From the NCBI RefSeq assembly GCF_014695575.1, contig NZ_JACJOO010000006.1, positions 124,001-188,000 on the forward strand: a stretch of 64,000 nucleotides of DNA, given 5' to 3'. Source of the DNA: Leptolyngbya sp. FACHB-8 (GTDB taxonomy: Bacteria > Cyanobacteriota > Cyanobacteriia > Elainellales > Elainellaceae). Below, in pieces: positions 26,136 to 35,611 of this stretch (positions within the stretch are counted from its first letter, which is position 1; every line of letters starts with the position of its first letter). The notes beneath the pieces were generated by a model. It worked only from the letters and a program-made list of their open reading frames with translations, made no database searches and had not been told where the DNA came from. The position numbers and the translations under genes were made by a program.

Positions 26136-27200
26136 TTACGCTGCGAGTACTGGAAAGCTTTTTACTTCACTCTTTAGATATTGAAGAAAGGTGCTGGCAA
26201 CCACTGACAGTTGCTTACTCAAGGGGTAAACAGCATACCAATTGCGATTGATGGGAAAACCTTCTACATTCAGAAGCACAAGTTGACCGTTTGCTACTTC
26301 ATTCATCACCATGTGGTAAGACAGAACCGAAATTCCCAGGCCATACATTACCATCTGTTTGATCGCTTCATTATTGCCCACTTCGAGCTGAACCCGGACG
26401 GATACTCCGTGCTGATCTAATAATGCTTTGACAGCACGACGGGTCGCCGAACCGATCTCACGCATGACAAACTGTTCGCCCTCCATCTGGGAGATTGGAA
26501 TATGGGCTTGGGTAGCAAGACGATGATAAGGAGGGGCAACAACAACTAAGGGATTGTCAACAAAGGATTGGCTATAAATTCCTGGCTCCTCTGGTGGTTC
26601 ACACATCAAGTAGAGATCGTGAGTATTCTCTGCAAGTTGGTTGAAAATTTGTTCACTGTTCATCAAGTCAACGGAGATTTCAATGCCAGGATAACGCTGA
26701 CAGAAGGGGCTCAATAAACGAGAAACGAAGGTATTAATGGGAGAAATGGTCGCAATCTTTAAATGCCCTTGGCTCAGGCCCTTCAAATCAGCAATCCGCA
26801 TTTCAAATTCGGCAATTTTCTCAAACATCTTGTAAGACGCTGTGAGCATTTCTTGCCCTACACCTGTCAGAAATACTTGTTTACCAACCTGCTCAAATAA
26901 AGGCATTCCTACAAGATCAGCTAATTGCTTAATCTGCATTGAAATGGTAGGTTGAGTTAAATCAAGCTCTTTAGCTGCTCGGGTAAAGCTACGGTAACGA
27001 GCCGCTGCTTCGAACACTCTCAATTGGTGCAAGGTGAGTTGTTTGAGGGAACGGGGCGATCGCGGTGAACCTAGTAAATTTGTTGCTTCCGTTGTTGAAA
27101 TCCATTGCAGCAGACTCTGCGCAGGCAGGTCATTAGGACTATCAATATCTTTATGAATTGTTTCCAGTCCGTATTCCTGAGAGAACCCGTCTAGTCCCAT
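26136..27200 (-). CDS. LysR-type regulator, CbbR/CmpR-like
   Basis: The 354-residue protein has the LysR helix-turn-helix LTLHQLRVFEAAARYRSFTR followed by LDLTQPTISMQIKQL, then an effector domain with GLSQGHLKIATISP and a conserved GLGISVLSYHMV. The pattern is closest to cyanobacterial CbbR/CmpR/RbcR regulators of carbon assimilation, but no target gene adjoins it. The helix-turn-helix begins near residue 51; LysR proteins normally start there, so an N-terminal extension of about 50 residues is unusual. The ATG at 27200 has AGGG nine bases upstream, and the first in-frame methionine inside the domain is too late, so the extension seems real. Confidence 0.8.
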   Translation of the reverse strand: MGLDGFSQEYGLETIHKDIDSPNDLPAQSLLQWISTTEATNLLGSPRSPRSLKQLTLHQLRVFEAAARYRSFTRAAKELDLTQPTISMQIKQLADLVGMPLFEQVGKQVFLTGVGQEMLTASYKMFEKIAEFEMRIADLKGLSQGHLKIATISPINTFVSRLLSPFCQRYPGIEISVDLMNSEQIFNQLAENTHDLYLMCEPPEEPGIYSQSFVDNPLVVVAPPYHRLATQAHIPISQMEGEQFVMREIGSATRRAVKALLDQHGVSVRVQLEVGNNEAIKQMVMYGLGISVLSYHMVMNEVANGQLVLLNVEGFPINRNWYAVYPLSKQLSVVASTFLQYLKSEVKSFPVLAA

Positions 27201-27359
27201 AAGAATCAACCCTTTGTTCGCTACCGTGACAAGGATGAAAGCATTTCAAGCGATTTAGCACGTTGCTCATGACCGTCATGCCAACGAACACACAAATTTA
27301 AAGAGTTATACCGACCTATATCGAATTGGCTAGAGTCTGATTTAAAGCTATCTGGAAAA

Positions 27360-27411
27360 ACTATTTTTCGTGCCGCCTGCACACGAAGAAATTCAACTTT
27401 CAAACAGAAAC
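27360..27411. repeat. AT-rich hairpin repeat, copy 2 of 3
   Basis: ACTATTTTTCGTGCCGCCTG is followed by CACACGAAGAAATTCAACTT and AAACAGAAACT. It resembles 5802-5843 and 28033-28088 (shared TTTTTCGTGC, CACACGAA and AACTTT). It lies just downstream of a small reverse-strand gene. Confidence 0.5.
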
Positions 27412-27575
27412 TAGGGAGCTGAAAATACGGGGACGCATTCATCCACCCCGAACCATACTTTTTTCCCTCCTTTCACTTTTACCAACACCCGATCGCGGGA
27501 GGAAATAGGAGGCGGAATAACGATACCATCACGACCGTCAGGAAGTTTCACAGGAGTACCCGGAACAATAGTCAT
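27411..27575 (-). CDS. Small conserved-looking protein, SH3/KOW-like
   Basis: The 54-residue protein is short, basic and predicted all-beta (TPVKLPDGRDGIVIPPP, then RVLVKVKGGKKVWF). The pattern of a Gly-Arg-Asp turn followed by two strands resembles KOW/SH3-like small proteins. The ATG at 27575 has GAGG five bases upstream, better than the upstream in-frame start at 27620. Its function is unknown. A similar small beta protein is encoded at 55442-55672. Confidence 0.65.
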   Translation of the reverse strand: MTIVPGTPVKLPDGRDGIVIPPPISSRDRVLVKVKGGKKVWFGVDECVPVFSAP

Positions 27576-28180
27576 AAAAACCTCAAAAGAACTAAAAATT
27601 AGGAACGGTATACAGCACAAATTGTCTGTTGATGCACGGGCCTTAAAAAGCCCATGTCACCAACACCGATTTTGTATTCAAAAAAATGCTACTTATCCCC
27701 TTCGTTCACATACCTAATGAGAACAAGATGTAAAGAAAATCTTAAGGATGCTAAAAGTTTATCTTATTCTAATTCTCCCTTTAATCTTGTTAGCATTTCT
27801 TTACAAAGGTGTGCGCGCTTAAAAGTACATAGCCCTACGTAATTCAGTTGTGACGTTTAGTTTTTGGGAAGCCCCACGGAGCCTAGCTTTCCAAAAACTA
27901 AACGTTCTGCTTCTGAGTCCATAGAGCTATATTAATCCTCCTACTGATTTCAATAGATACCGGTCTAGAGGTCAACTCGTTAGCTATTTTACGCAGAAGT
28001 AACCCTTGGGCGGCTGCCACGTAAAACAAAAATATTATTTTTCGTGCGCTTCTGTGCATGAAACAATAACTTTTAAAGAGAAACTTTGAGGGGGCGATGC
28101 GGTGTGCAAAGCAGGTCACATCACTTCCTCAAGGTTCCTCAGCAGTGTGCTTTTCCGCTACTCAACATTCGCTTGGCGAA
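27576..28180. other. AT-rich intergenic region with hairpins
   Basis: No gene is supported in these 605 bases. An imperfect hairpin around 27627-27664, a clean 15 bp stem at 27853-27867/27891-27905 (ACGTTTAGTTTTTGG and its complement, extended by four pairs) and the third AT-rich repeat copy at 28033-28088 are present. Confidence 0.5.
28033..28088. repeat. AT-rich hairpin repeat, copy 3 of 3
   Basis: ATTATTTTTCGTGCGCTTCT is followed by GTGCATGAAACAATAACTTT and AAAGAGAAACTTT. The stem is less perfect than in copy 1 but the order of blocks is the same. It lies about 90 bases downstream of the large membrane-protein gene. Confidence 0.5.
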
Positions 28181-29803
28181 CTATTGGGGGTTTTGGTAAA
28201 GAATATAGGAGTGTGTTTGGTAGGCAATGGGTAAATTAAGGACGTGTCCTGATCGCGACAAAAAGTACGAAGCCTGATATTTATTCATCAGAGCAGTGGC
28301 AGCAGTTGTGTCCAGATTAAGATAGGCACTCCTAAGCTCTTTCCGGATATCGACACTGACGCCCCGAGTCCAATGTAGTTTTTCAGTATCTGTTGCCAGA
28401 CTGGAGAGTTTTCCTTCTGTGAGATCATCTACCCGCTCGTACCATTCGACGATCTCTTGAGTTGTTTGGGGTAAGAACTTATAGTTGGCTACGATCGCCC
28501 GTTCTGTCATCCAGCTAAAACTATTACGATTCAAGGGCAACGTCACAAATACAGCTTCTTTTGAAGTATTGCGACGAATCCATCCGCAAAGGTCACGCCA
28601 TTCTTCATCCGACTCCTGTTGAGTATCGGGATAGCCTTGAATATCCTCAATGCTGTAGACAAATTTTTCAGTTTGGCTCACCGTAAAGACTACCAGCAGG
28701 ACAATACCTAAAATTGCCCAGGCTCGGTAATTCCAGTAGCGAAGTTGTTGTTCCAGCGATACCGCTATTAATAAAAACGTTGCCAGAGGTAACAGCACAT
28801 CTCCTAATCGAAAGGGATAATATTGCAACAATTTTCCTTGAGCATCCAAAGGAGCCACAAGAAGCCCTATCAGGAAGGGAACCATGCTGAGTCCTGTAAA
28901 TAGTATTAGGTCCCAACAGGCCTGAAATTGTGCTTCCGGTAAGCGATTTCGTTGCCGGACAATCAAAAAAACTGTAAGGCCAAACGCAGCGGTGAAAAGA
29001 CCCAGCCGAACCCAGCCTACGGTATTCCAAGCAAAGGGATTGAGATGGTGGGGTAAGCGCAGAAAGACATAAATAAACGACGGCGAAATAGATGATTCCG
29101 GAACTGGTGTCAAGAGTTGCTTGACGACCGCTGGGCTGGCAAACGCAGAGAATATGCTAAAAAAAGTGCCTACAGTCAGGAATCGTGAAATGCTGAAAGA
29201 CTTTCGGTTGTGCCAGAACCAGAGGGGCAAGCCGCTTACCATTGCCCAGCCTCCTACCAACACATGGAAGGAGGTTGCAATTCCCAGGAAAGCTGCCGCT
29301 TGCCGCTCGTGCCGTCGTAAAATAGCCGCGATCGCTAATAGCACAAACCCATAGGCAATTGATTTTGCCTCCAGACCTCCCACAATCCACTCTTCGGCGG
29401 TCATCCCCTGGTCTTCCCAGCTGTAGAAGAAAAGGGCGATCGCCAGCAGCAAATAGGGGAGGCTCAGGCGTAGTGCTCGCCCGATACCGACCAGTCCTGC
29501 TGCAACTAAGCCATAACAAAATAATCGCCCTATAATCGAGGTTGCCAGGAATCCCCAGACTTTAATGAGAGGGCCTACCAGGCTGGAGAAAAGAAACCGG
29601 TACCCGGCGGGTTGATTTAAGTACCAATCATTTGGCATCCAATGTGGATCGGCGAATTGACGCGCCAAGGGCAGCACATCCACTTCGTTGGTGTAGCCCA
29701 TATTTTCGACTAGCACAAACCCCAAGCTAATAAATATAAAGACTGCCAGCCACTGCACCCAGGGCTGGGCCAATTTTCTTTCGAACACAGTTTTCATTTG
29801 CAT
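28181..29803 (-). CDS. Polytopic membrane protein, unrecognised (possibly DUF6798-like)
   Basis: The 540-residue protein has about 11-12 hydrophobic segments spread from residue 15 to 385 (for example WLAVFIFISLGFVLVENMGY and WAILGIVLLVVFTVS). A C-terminal soluble domain of about 150 residues follows (LCGWIRRNTSKEAVFVTLPL, then a helical stretch to the end). The layout of a membrane domain followed by a periplasmic tail with VFVTLP-type strands is seen in membrane glycosyltransferase-like (GT-C) proteins, but I see no clear catalytic motif. Charged loops near residue 39 (TNEVDVLPLARQFADPHW) could be a GT-C-type first loop. I do not assign a function. It is a single gene with no obvious partner. 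Confidence 0.6.
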   Translation of the reverse strand: MQMKTVFERKLAQPWVQWLAVFIFISLGFVLVENMGYTNEVDVLPLARQFADPHWMPNDWYLNQPAGYRFLFSSLVGPLIKVWGFLATSIIGRLFCYGLVAAGLVGIGRALRLSLPYLLLAIALFFYSWEDQGMTAEEWIVGGLEAKSIAYGFVLLAIAAILRRHERQAAAFLGIATSFHVLVGGWAMVSGLPLWFWHNRKSFSISRFLTVGTFFSIFSAFASPAVVKQLLTPVPESSISPSFIYVFLRLPHHLNPFAWNTVGWVRLGLFTAAFGLTVFLIVRQRNRLPEAQFQACWDLILFTGLSMVPFLIGLLVAPLDAQGKLLQYYPFRLGDVLLPLATFLLIAVSLEQQLRYWNYRAWAILGIVLLVVFTVSQTEKFVYSIEDIQGYPDTQQESDEEWRDLCGWIRRNTSKEAVFVTLPLNRNSFSWMTERAIVANYKFLPQTTQEIVEWYERVDDLTEGKLSSLATDTEKLHWTRGVSVDIRKELRSAYLNLDTTAATALMNKYQASYFLSRSGHVLNLPIAYQTHSYILYQNPQ

Positions 29804-30589
29804 GGGGATTTGATGTCAGATCATCGCGAACGATTTTGAGAGTGTGCATCACATACCCTCAAAACAGTTTTCCAGAACGTACTCATGATGAATCTTACCC
29901 CACCTGTAGGCGTGGTGTGGGAAGCCTGCTCATTCAAAGTAGTCGATCCGTTAAGAACTTGCGGCTCTCCTATGGAGAGGTAGGATGGGGCGATCGCCCT
30001 ATCCACCTCAGGTACTTTCTACAAACTCATCATGCTTTCGCAAAGTAAGTACCCGAATGAGCGATGGCGTGCACCTCAGCTCAATCCCTACTCATATCTT
30101 GCACCAAAACCCAGAACCATTATTTTTTCGCTGCATCTAGAAAAATGGTGGTTCTGGATTTTGGTTTTAGAAAGGTGCAAGAGGTGAGTATATCGAATTC
30201 TATTGAATAACCATGATGTGAATGGAGGCGGTATTTGTATGAAATCGATTTACATCATGGTTATTCCAACACACACAATAGTTGTCGTCAAGGAGATAGG
30301 GAGTACAAAACCTCCCTATCTCCTTGGCGACACCCTTTCTAAGGATAGTGATGTCACGCAACGCAAGCTTATAAGCTTTGCAGTTTTCAGCAATACTGGT
30401 TGTTCATTTAGTCTTTCAGATTGATCAAAAAGTGCGGCTTACTTGGCAGAAAGCCCAAGTGAATGGCTATGGTCGTTTCTCTATTCTGGAATCAGTAAAG
30501 CGAAACATCTCTACGATTTCTGCTAAACACAGTATCGGCCACATTGACACACATTCTTCAATCGTCACTGAACAACCAGAATAAGCCCC
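29804..30589. other. Divergent intergenic region with three hairpins
   Basis: This 786-base gap separates the membrane protein and the protease gene. Three hairpins lie in series: 30089-30190 (outer arms CTTGCACC/GGTGCAAG enclosing CCAAAACCCAGAACCA and its near complement), 30205-30266 (GAATAACCATGATGT stem) and 30283-30332 (21 bp stem with one mismatch). No gene is supported. Confidence 0.6.
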
Positions 30590-32746
30590 ATGACACACGA
30601 ATTTCTGCCCAATGATCCGCTTTTCAATCAACAATGGTACCTGCACAACGATGGTCAATCCGGTGGTATCCCTGGCATCGATTTGAACATTCTCCCTGTC
30701 TGGGCTGATTACACAGGAGCCGGGGTTCGTGTAGCCGTTATTGATGATGGCGTGGACTACAATCATCCCGATTTAATTGCCAATTATGACTTTTTCTCCG
30801 ACTTGGATGCAGAGTACCGTGTGAGCGATGGGAGTCCTGCGCGAGCCAGTGACAATCACGGTACGGCCGTAGCAGGCATCATTGCCGCGAGTGGCAATAA
30901 CGGGGAAGGGGGTGTCGGCATTGCACCCGATGCCAACATCGCAGGGCTACGAATTCGGTACGGAGATGATCCCTATTTTTATGAGAACACGAGCTATGCC
31001 CTGGCTCAAATGGCTAACTTTGATGTGGCGAATAATAGTTGGGGAACCTCTGCCCCTTTTACCGCTGACTTTTTAATACAGCCTTTATACAGATATGCAT
31101 TGGAGTACGCTGCCACTGCAGGCCGTAATGGTTTAGGCACCGCTATCGTATTTAGCGGTGGAAATGAACGTGAAATTGGTATGAATACCAACTACAGTAA
31201 CTTTAACAATTCACGGTTTACGATTGCGGTAGCAGCCTTAACTCACACAGGGGTTTATACAGCCTACAGTAACCCTGGAGCTAGCCTTCTGGTTTCTGCC
31301 TTTGGAGGAGAACCTGAGAGGGGTGGGACAGATGGCATTGTCACGACCGATCGCCCCGGCTTCCCAGGCTATACTTCGGGAAATTATACAGGTACGTTTA
31401 ACGGTACATCTTCTGCTGCCCCAATGGTTACGGGTATTATTGCCCTGATGCTGGAGGCTAACCCTAATTTGGGTTACCGGGATATCCAAGAAATCCTGGC
31501 TTACTCCGCGCGTCAAACCGATACGTCCAATCCAACCTGGCAGACCAACGGTGCCTATAACTGGAATGGTGGTGGTTTGCGCACCAGCACTGACTACGGC
31601 TTTGGTTTGGTTGATGCTCATGCAGCCGTACGTTTAGCGGAAACCTGGCAAACTCAGCACACAGCCGCTAATGAATGGTTTGTTGAGGGAACGCAGTTCT
31701 TAGACAGCTTCATTCTCGATCAAATCGATGCTCATAGTCAGATTACATTAAGTACCAATCTGACCGTTGACCATGTGGAGATCGACGTTAACCTTTCTCA
31801 CCAAAATTTAGGGGATGTCCAACTGATTTTGGTTTCCCCTAATGGAACAGAGAGTGTCTTGATGGACCGACCTGGTGCATCAGCTAATAGTCCCTTCGGT
31901 ATGGAGGGAGGCACGTTGCAGTTCACTTTCATGAGTACTCAGTTCTGGGGTGAAGATGCGGCAGGGACCTGGACGTTGGTGGTACGCGATCGCGCCACAG
32001 GTGATCAAGGAATTTTAGATGACTGGTCGCTACGAGCCTATGGCGATTTGCCAACACTAGATAACACCTACATCTACACTAATAGCTTTTCCGAGTTGAC
32101 AATCCCGAATCGAGGATACCTCTATGATGCCTTTGGCTTTGATACGGTAAATGCGGCGGCGATCGCCTCTAATCTCACTATTAATTTGAATCCGGGCAGC
32201 ACCAGTGTGATCGATGGTCGGCTTCTCACCATTACCGCCACAACAGTAATTGAAGCCGCAATTGGAGGGGATGGTCATGATGAAATTAATGGTAACTTTG
32301 CCAGTAATAGCTTGTTTGGAGCGCGTGGTGACGACGCCCTACAGGGTTTTGGGGGAGATGACTGGATAGCTGGAGGTCAAGGAAATGACTGGCTCGATGG
32401 AGGTTTTGGAAACGATACCCTGACTGGGGGTAATGGCCAGAATAGCTTTTACTTTGGTAGCCAACCTGGCATTGATCTCATTACCGATTTTGTTTCGGGG
32501 GTTGATAGCATTGTGTTAGATAGCAATGTTTTTATCCCGATTTTCGGTGATATATCCCTGACGTTCGATCTGGCTGTGAATGACTTTAATGCTGGCTTGA
32601 GCGCAGCATCTCTTGTCTATAGCCTATCCACTGGCAATCTCTTCTACAATGCGAATGGTAGCCAATCAACTTTTGGTAATGGTGGGCAATTCGCCATATT
32701 AGCAGGCACCCCTGCTCTATCCGCAGAAGACTTCGTCGTTGTTTAA
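30590..32746 (+). CDS. RTX-type subtilisin-family protease with P-domain
   Basis: The 718-residue secreted serine protease belongs to the S8 family. The catalytic triad is Asp52 in VAVIDDGVD, His90 in DNHGTAVAG and Ser274 in NGTSSAAPMV, with oxyanion Asn192 in SGGNE. Residues about 365-495 form a proprotein-convertase P-domain (LSHQNLGDVQLILVSPNGT, ending DDWSLRAYGD). Residues about 560-625 carry calcium-binding RTX nonapeptides (GGDGHDEINGN, GARGDDALQGF, GGDDWIAGGQGNDWLDGG). The C-terminus is a beta-rich tail. There is no N-terminal signal peptide, as expected for type I secretion. No exporter gene is adjacent. It resembles kexin-like cyanobacterial proteases. Confidence 0.93.
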   Translation: MTHEFLPNDPLFNQQWYLHNDGQSGGIPGIDLNILPVWADYTGAGVRVAVIDDGVDYNHPDLIANYDFFSDLDAEYRVSDGSPARASDNHGTAVAGIIAASGNNGEGGVGIAPDANIAGLRIRYGDDPYFYENTSYALAQMANFDVANNSWGTSAPFTADFLIQPLYRYALEYAATAGRNGLGTAIVFSGGNEREIGMNTNYSNFNNSRFTIAVAALTHTGVYTAYSNPGASLLVSAFGGEPERGGTDGIVTTDRPGFPGYTSGNYTGTFNGTSSAAPMVTGIIALMLEANPNLGYRDIQEILAYSARQTDTSNPTWQTNGAYNWNGGGLRTSTDYGFGLVDAHAAVRLAETWQTQHTAANEWFVEGTQFLDSFILDQIDAHSQITLSTNLTVDHVEIDVNLSHQNLGDVQLILVSPNGTESVLMDRPGASANSPFGMEGGTLQFTFMSTQFWGEDAAGTWTLVVRDRATGDQGILDDWSLRAYGDLPTLDNTYIYTNSFSELTIPNRGYLYDAFGFDTVNAAAIASNLTINLNPGSTSVIDGRLLTITATTVIEAAIGGDGHDEINGNFASNSLFGARGDDALQGFGGDDWIAGGQGNDWLDGGFGNDTLTGGNGQNSFYFGSQPGIDLITDFVSGVDSIVLDSNVFIPIFGDISLTFDLAVNDFNAGLSAASLVYSLSTGNLFYNANGSQSTFGNGGQFAILAGTPALSAEDFVVV

Positions 32747-33321
32747 TTGACGTTCATCTCTAGTTTTATAAGCGCTACGCGCGTTGATTAAGTACGGTGG
32801 TGTGAGGCACTTTGTGTCTCACACCCCGTTGCTGTACTTAACGCACTTGCACACTGCTCTATTACGACATACAAGAGCTTGGGGATTGACCTGGGTTCTC
32901 ACTTTATGTCGTAATAAAGTGCTAAGTGGCACAATTTTTCGGGCTTTATGTTTAATTGCAACAATCTACTTAGGAGCTTGCTGCCAAACGAAATTTCCCT
33001 TCTCGGGAATTTTTCTTTACTAAGCTATTAGTATTTGCGAGGTGAGCATTTTAGAAGATCCTACGGAATAGGGCGACGGCCAGATGGTTCCTTGTGAATG
33101 GAACGTTCCGCTATTATTAAGCAAAACTTGTTGTGCTTAAGGGGATGGATAGAGATGATTAATAAAAAATTAATAATTTTAGGTGTGCTTTAAAGCTTCT
33201 TAGAAAGATTTTTCATACACCAAGAACATGAAAAAACATGGAAAGTAGATTCTAATCGGCAAGCAGTTTGTCTGATTGCTACGGCATATTTATTGATATT
33301 CAGTGGCCTTCACACCCACCT
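32747..33321. other. Intergenic region with one imperfect hairpin
   Basis: An imperfect hairpin at 32788-32841 has TTAAGTAC/GTACTTAA outer arms and a GTGTGAG/CTCACAC inner stem, 42 bases past the protease stop. Just before it, GCGCGTTGATTAAGTAC resembles the outer arm motif at 14386-14401. The rest is AT-rich and should hold the CHASE2 kinase promoter. No other gene is supported. Confidence 0.5.
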
Positions 33322-35292
33322 ATGAAACGCAATCTCTGGGCATCTATGCAGCAAATAGATTTTACCGCTTACTCTGGAGTGCTACCGGGTCTGATGGTAA
33401 TGGGTGTGGTAGTGGCAGCTCGGCTTACGGGTTCGATGCAGGGGTTAGAATGGTCAGCCTTTGACCGAATGTTGCGATCGCGCCCTCTAGAACCTATGGA
33501 TGAACGGGTTGTTATCGTTGGCATTACTGAATCCGATATTGGCCGTCTTGGCACCTACCCGATTCCTGATCGCACTCTTGCTCAATTATTAACGACGTTG
33601 CAGGGCTACCAACCCACCGCCATTGGAGTAGACCTGTTTCGTGACCTGGCTGTTCCCCCCGGAGATGAACAGGGATATGTTGCTTTGAAGCAAGCATTTC
33701 AATCCAAACCTAACATTATTGCCATTGAAAAAATCTTGCCTGGAGCGAGTGGTTATACCGTTTCTGCACCCCCATATTTGCCACCCGAACAGGTCGGCTT
33801 TGCGGATGCTCTGCCAGATAGTGATGGGGCCTATAGACGTAGTCTTTTGGGTAGCCTGAATCAACAGAAGGAGTATCGATTTTCCTTCTCGATTCGCTTG
33901 GTAGATCAGTACTTGGCCCCTCAAGGTTTGGGGTTGCGCAATGGAGAGCGTGATTCTAAAGCTATGCAGTTTGGGAATGTGGAAATTCCTCGCTTCCAGC
34001 CCAATACTGGGGGATATGTACGAACAGATGCTGGCGGTGAGCAGACTCTGCTCAATTTCCGTAAGGGACGAAATCCATTTCGTCGCGTTTCTTTAGAGGA
34101 CATTGAAACAGGACGCATTCAACCAGAATGGTTTCGCGGCAAAATTATTCTCATTGGCATTACGGCAGAGAGTGCCAGGGATACAATCACTTCCTCAGCT
34201 GTCGATATTGATAATCCTTCTTTGTTTTACGGTGTGGAAGCTCAGGCTCACGCCGTCAGCCAGTTGCTCGGTGCCGTGCTGGATGGACGGCCCCTGCTTC
34301 GTACCTGGACAGAACCCTGGGAGTATACCTGGATTGCGGCCTGGAGTATCTTGGGTTTGTTGGTAGCATGGTGGTTGCGATCGCCCCTCCGGATTCTAGC
34401 AGGGGTAGCGATCGCCACCCTGGCACTTCTCGGTTCGAGTTATGGAGCTCTACTATGGGGTTGGTGGTTGCCCCTTGTCCCGGCTCTCATCGGGTTGGTG
34501 TTGAATGGGGCTGGGCTGGCACTTGCAGCGTTTTATCGGCAAGAGCAGGATTTGCGATCGCGTCTCATTGAGCGACAGGCTATCATTGAGCATACCTTTA
34601 GTGCTATTCATAATGGGCCTCTGCAAACTCTGGCCACGTTGTTGAAACAAACAGCAGAATTAGATACCTCCTCCAGTTATATCCATGAAGATTTGCAACA
34701 TTTGAATCAAGAGCTGCGAGCTGTGTATGAGTCGGTACGCAAGGAGGCGCTGGTGCAGAGCGATCGCCTCTATCTCAGTGTGAATTGTGCATTAGACCTG
34801 CAATCCCCACTTCACGAATTACTTTATGAGGTCTATAGCTCTGTACTGGAACGAGGCTTTGAGGGGTTTCAGTCTCTTAAGCTCAAAGTTGTTAGATTTG
34901 AACCGATGGTTGACGAGAATCTCACCCTTGAGCAACGTCGTTCTCTCTGCCGATTTCTGGAAGAAGCATTATGTAACGTTGGTAAGCATGCTGTTAAACC
35001 AACGCGGCTTCAGGTGAATTGCAGCCAGTTGAATGGTATAAATATTATTCGTGTTGTAGATAATGGAGCCAATCTTGAAATCGAAAAGAATACGGTAATA
35101 ACAGAAGTCAATCATTATTCCAAAGGTATAGGAACGAAACAAGCAAAGCAACTTGCGCGAAAATTACATGGACAATATCGGTGCTTGCTTCATTCACCTG
35201 ACGGCACTATCTGCGAACTGACCTGGCCATCTCAAGAAAGATCGATTCCCTGGAATTTTGCTGCAAAAATGTTGGAAGCAAAGCAGAAATAA
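33322..35292 (+). CDS. CHASE2-domain sensor histidine kinase
   Basis: The membrane kinase has about 656 residues. An N-terminal hydrophobic segment (GVLPGLMVMGVVVAARL) leads into an extracytoplasmic CHASE2 domain (residues about 30-320, with FDRMLRSRPLEP, IGVDLFRDL and GKIILIGITAESARD). Three transmembrane segments follow (WIAAWSILGLLVAWWL and next two). The kinase core has a DesK/NarX-like dimerisation box with the probable phosphoacceptor in AIHNGPLQTL and an N-box EEALCNVGKH, then DNG and GIGTKQAK. It therefore belongs to the HisKA_3 class, not the classic HisKA class. No NarL-type regulator is adjacent. I use the ATG at 33322; the upstream TTG start adds a doubtful leader. Confidence 0.85.
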   Translation: MKRNLWASMQQIDFTAYSGVLPGLMVMGVVVAARLTGSMQGLEWSAFDRMLRSRPLEPMDERVVIVGITESDIGRLGTYPIPDRTLAQLLTTLQGYQPTAIGVDLFRDLAVPPGDEQGYVALKQAFQSKPNIIAIEKILPGASGYTVSAPPYLPPEQVGFADALPDSDGAYRRSLLGSLNQQKEYRFSFSIRLVDQYLAPQGLGLRNGERDSKAMQFGNVEIPRFQPNTGGYVRTDAGGEQTLLNFRKGRNPFRRVSLEDIETGRIQPEWFRGKIILIGITAESARDTITSSAVDIDNPSLFYGVEAQAHAVSQLLGAVLDGRPLLRTWTEPWEYTWIAAWSILGLLVAWWLRSPLRILAGVAIATLALLGSSYGALLWGWWLPLVPALIGLVLNGAGLALAAFYRQEQDLRSRLIERQAIIEHTFSAIHNGPLQTLATLLKQTAELDTSSSYIHEDLQHLNQELRAVYESVRKEALVQSDRLYLSVNCALDLQSPLHELLYEVYSSVLERGFEGFQSLKLKVVRFEPMVDENLTLEQRRSLCRFLEEALCNVGKHAVKPTRLQVNCSQLNGINIIRVVDNGANLEIEKNTVITEVNHYSKGIGTKQAKQLARKLHGQYRCLLHSPDGTICELTWPSQERSIPWNFAAKMLEAKQK

Positions 35293-35351
35293 GATCAAGA
35301 TAATCTGAACTGAGGTTCGATACTTGTGTGCATAGAATTTATCGGAGAACT

Positions 35352-35409
35352 GGAAATCAATTTTGGAGAGTGCGATGCCTGCGTATCGTGCTCTCCAAAA
35401 TTGATTTCC
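35352..35409. repeat. 19 bp perfect hairpin
   Basis: GGAAATCAATTTTGGAGAG (35352-35370) pairs with 35391-35409. The centre adds several more pairs (CGAT/ATCG). It lies 60 bases past the CHASE2 kinase stop and may end that transcript. Confidence 0.75.
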
Positions 35410-35611
35410 GGATAGGCTCATCGTGTACAGATCTTTCACGTTTTCAATAGTCATTGCTACTCAATTACAGAGATTGGGAAGTATTAATCATGAGCCGCGA
35501 TCAGCAAATTATCGGCTTCAACAAGGGTGATTGATCACTGCAAGCCTAGTTCTGCCAGAACAGACCTGCAGGGCAGCCCGATCTCTCATACAGGGCCAGA
35601 GGAGTTAATTT

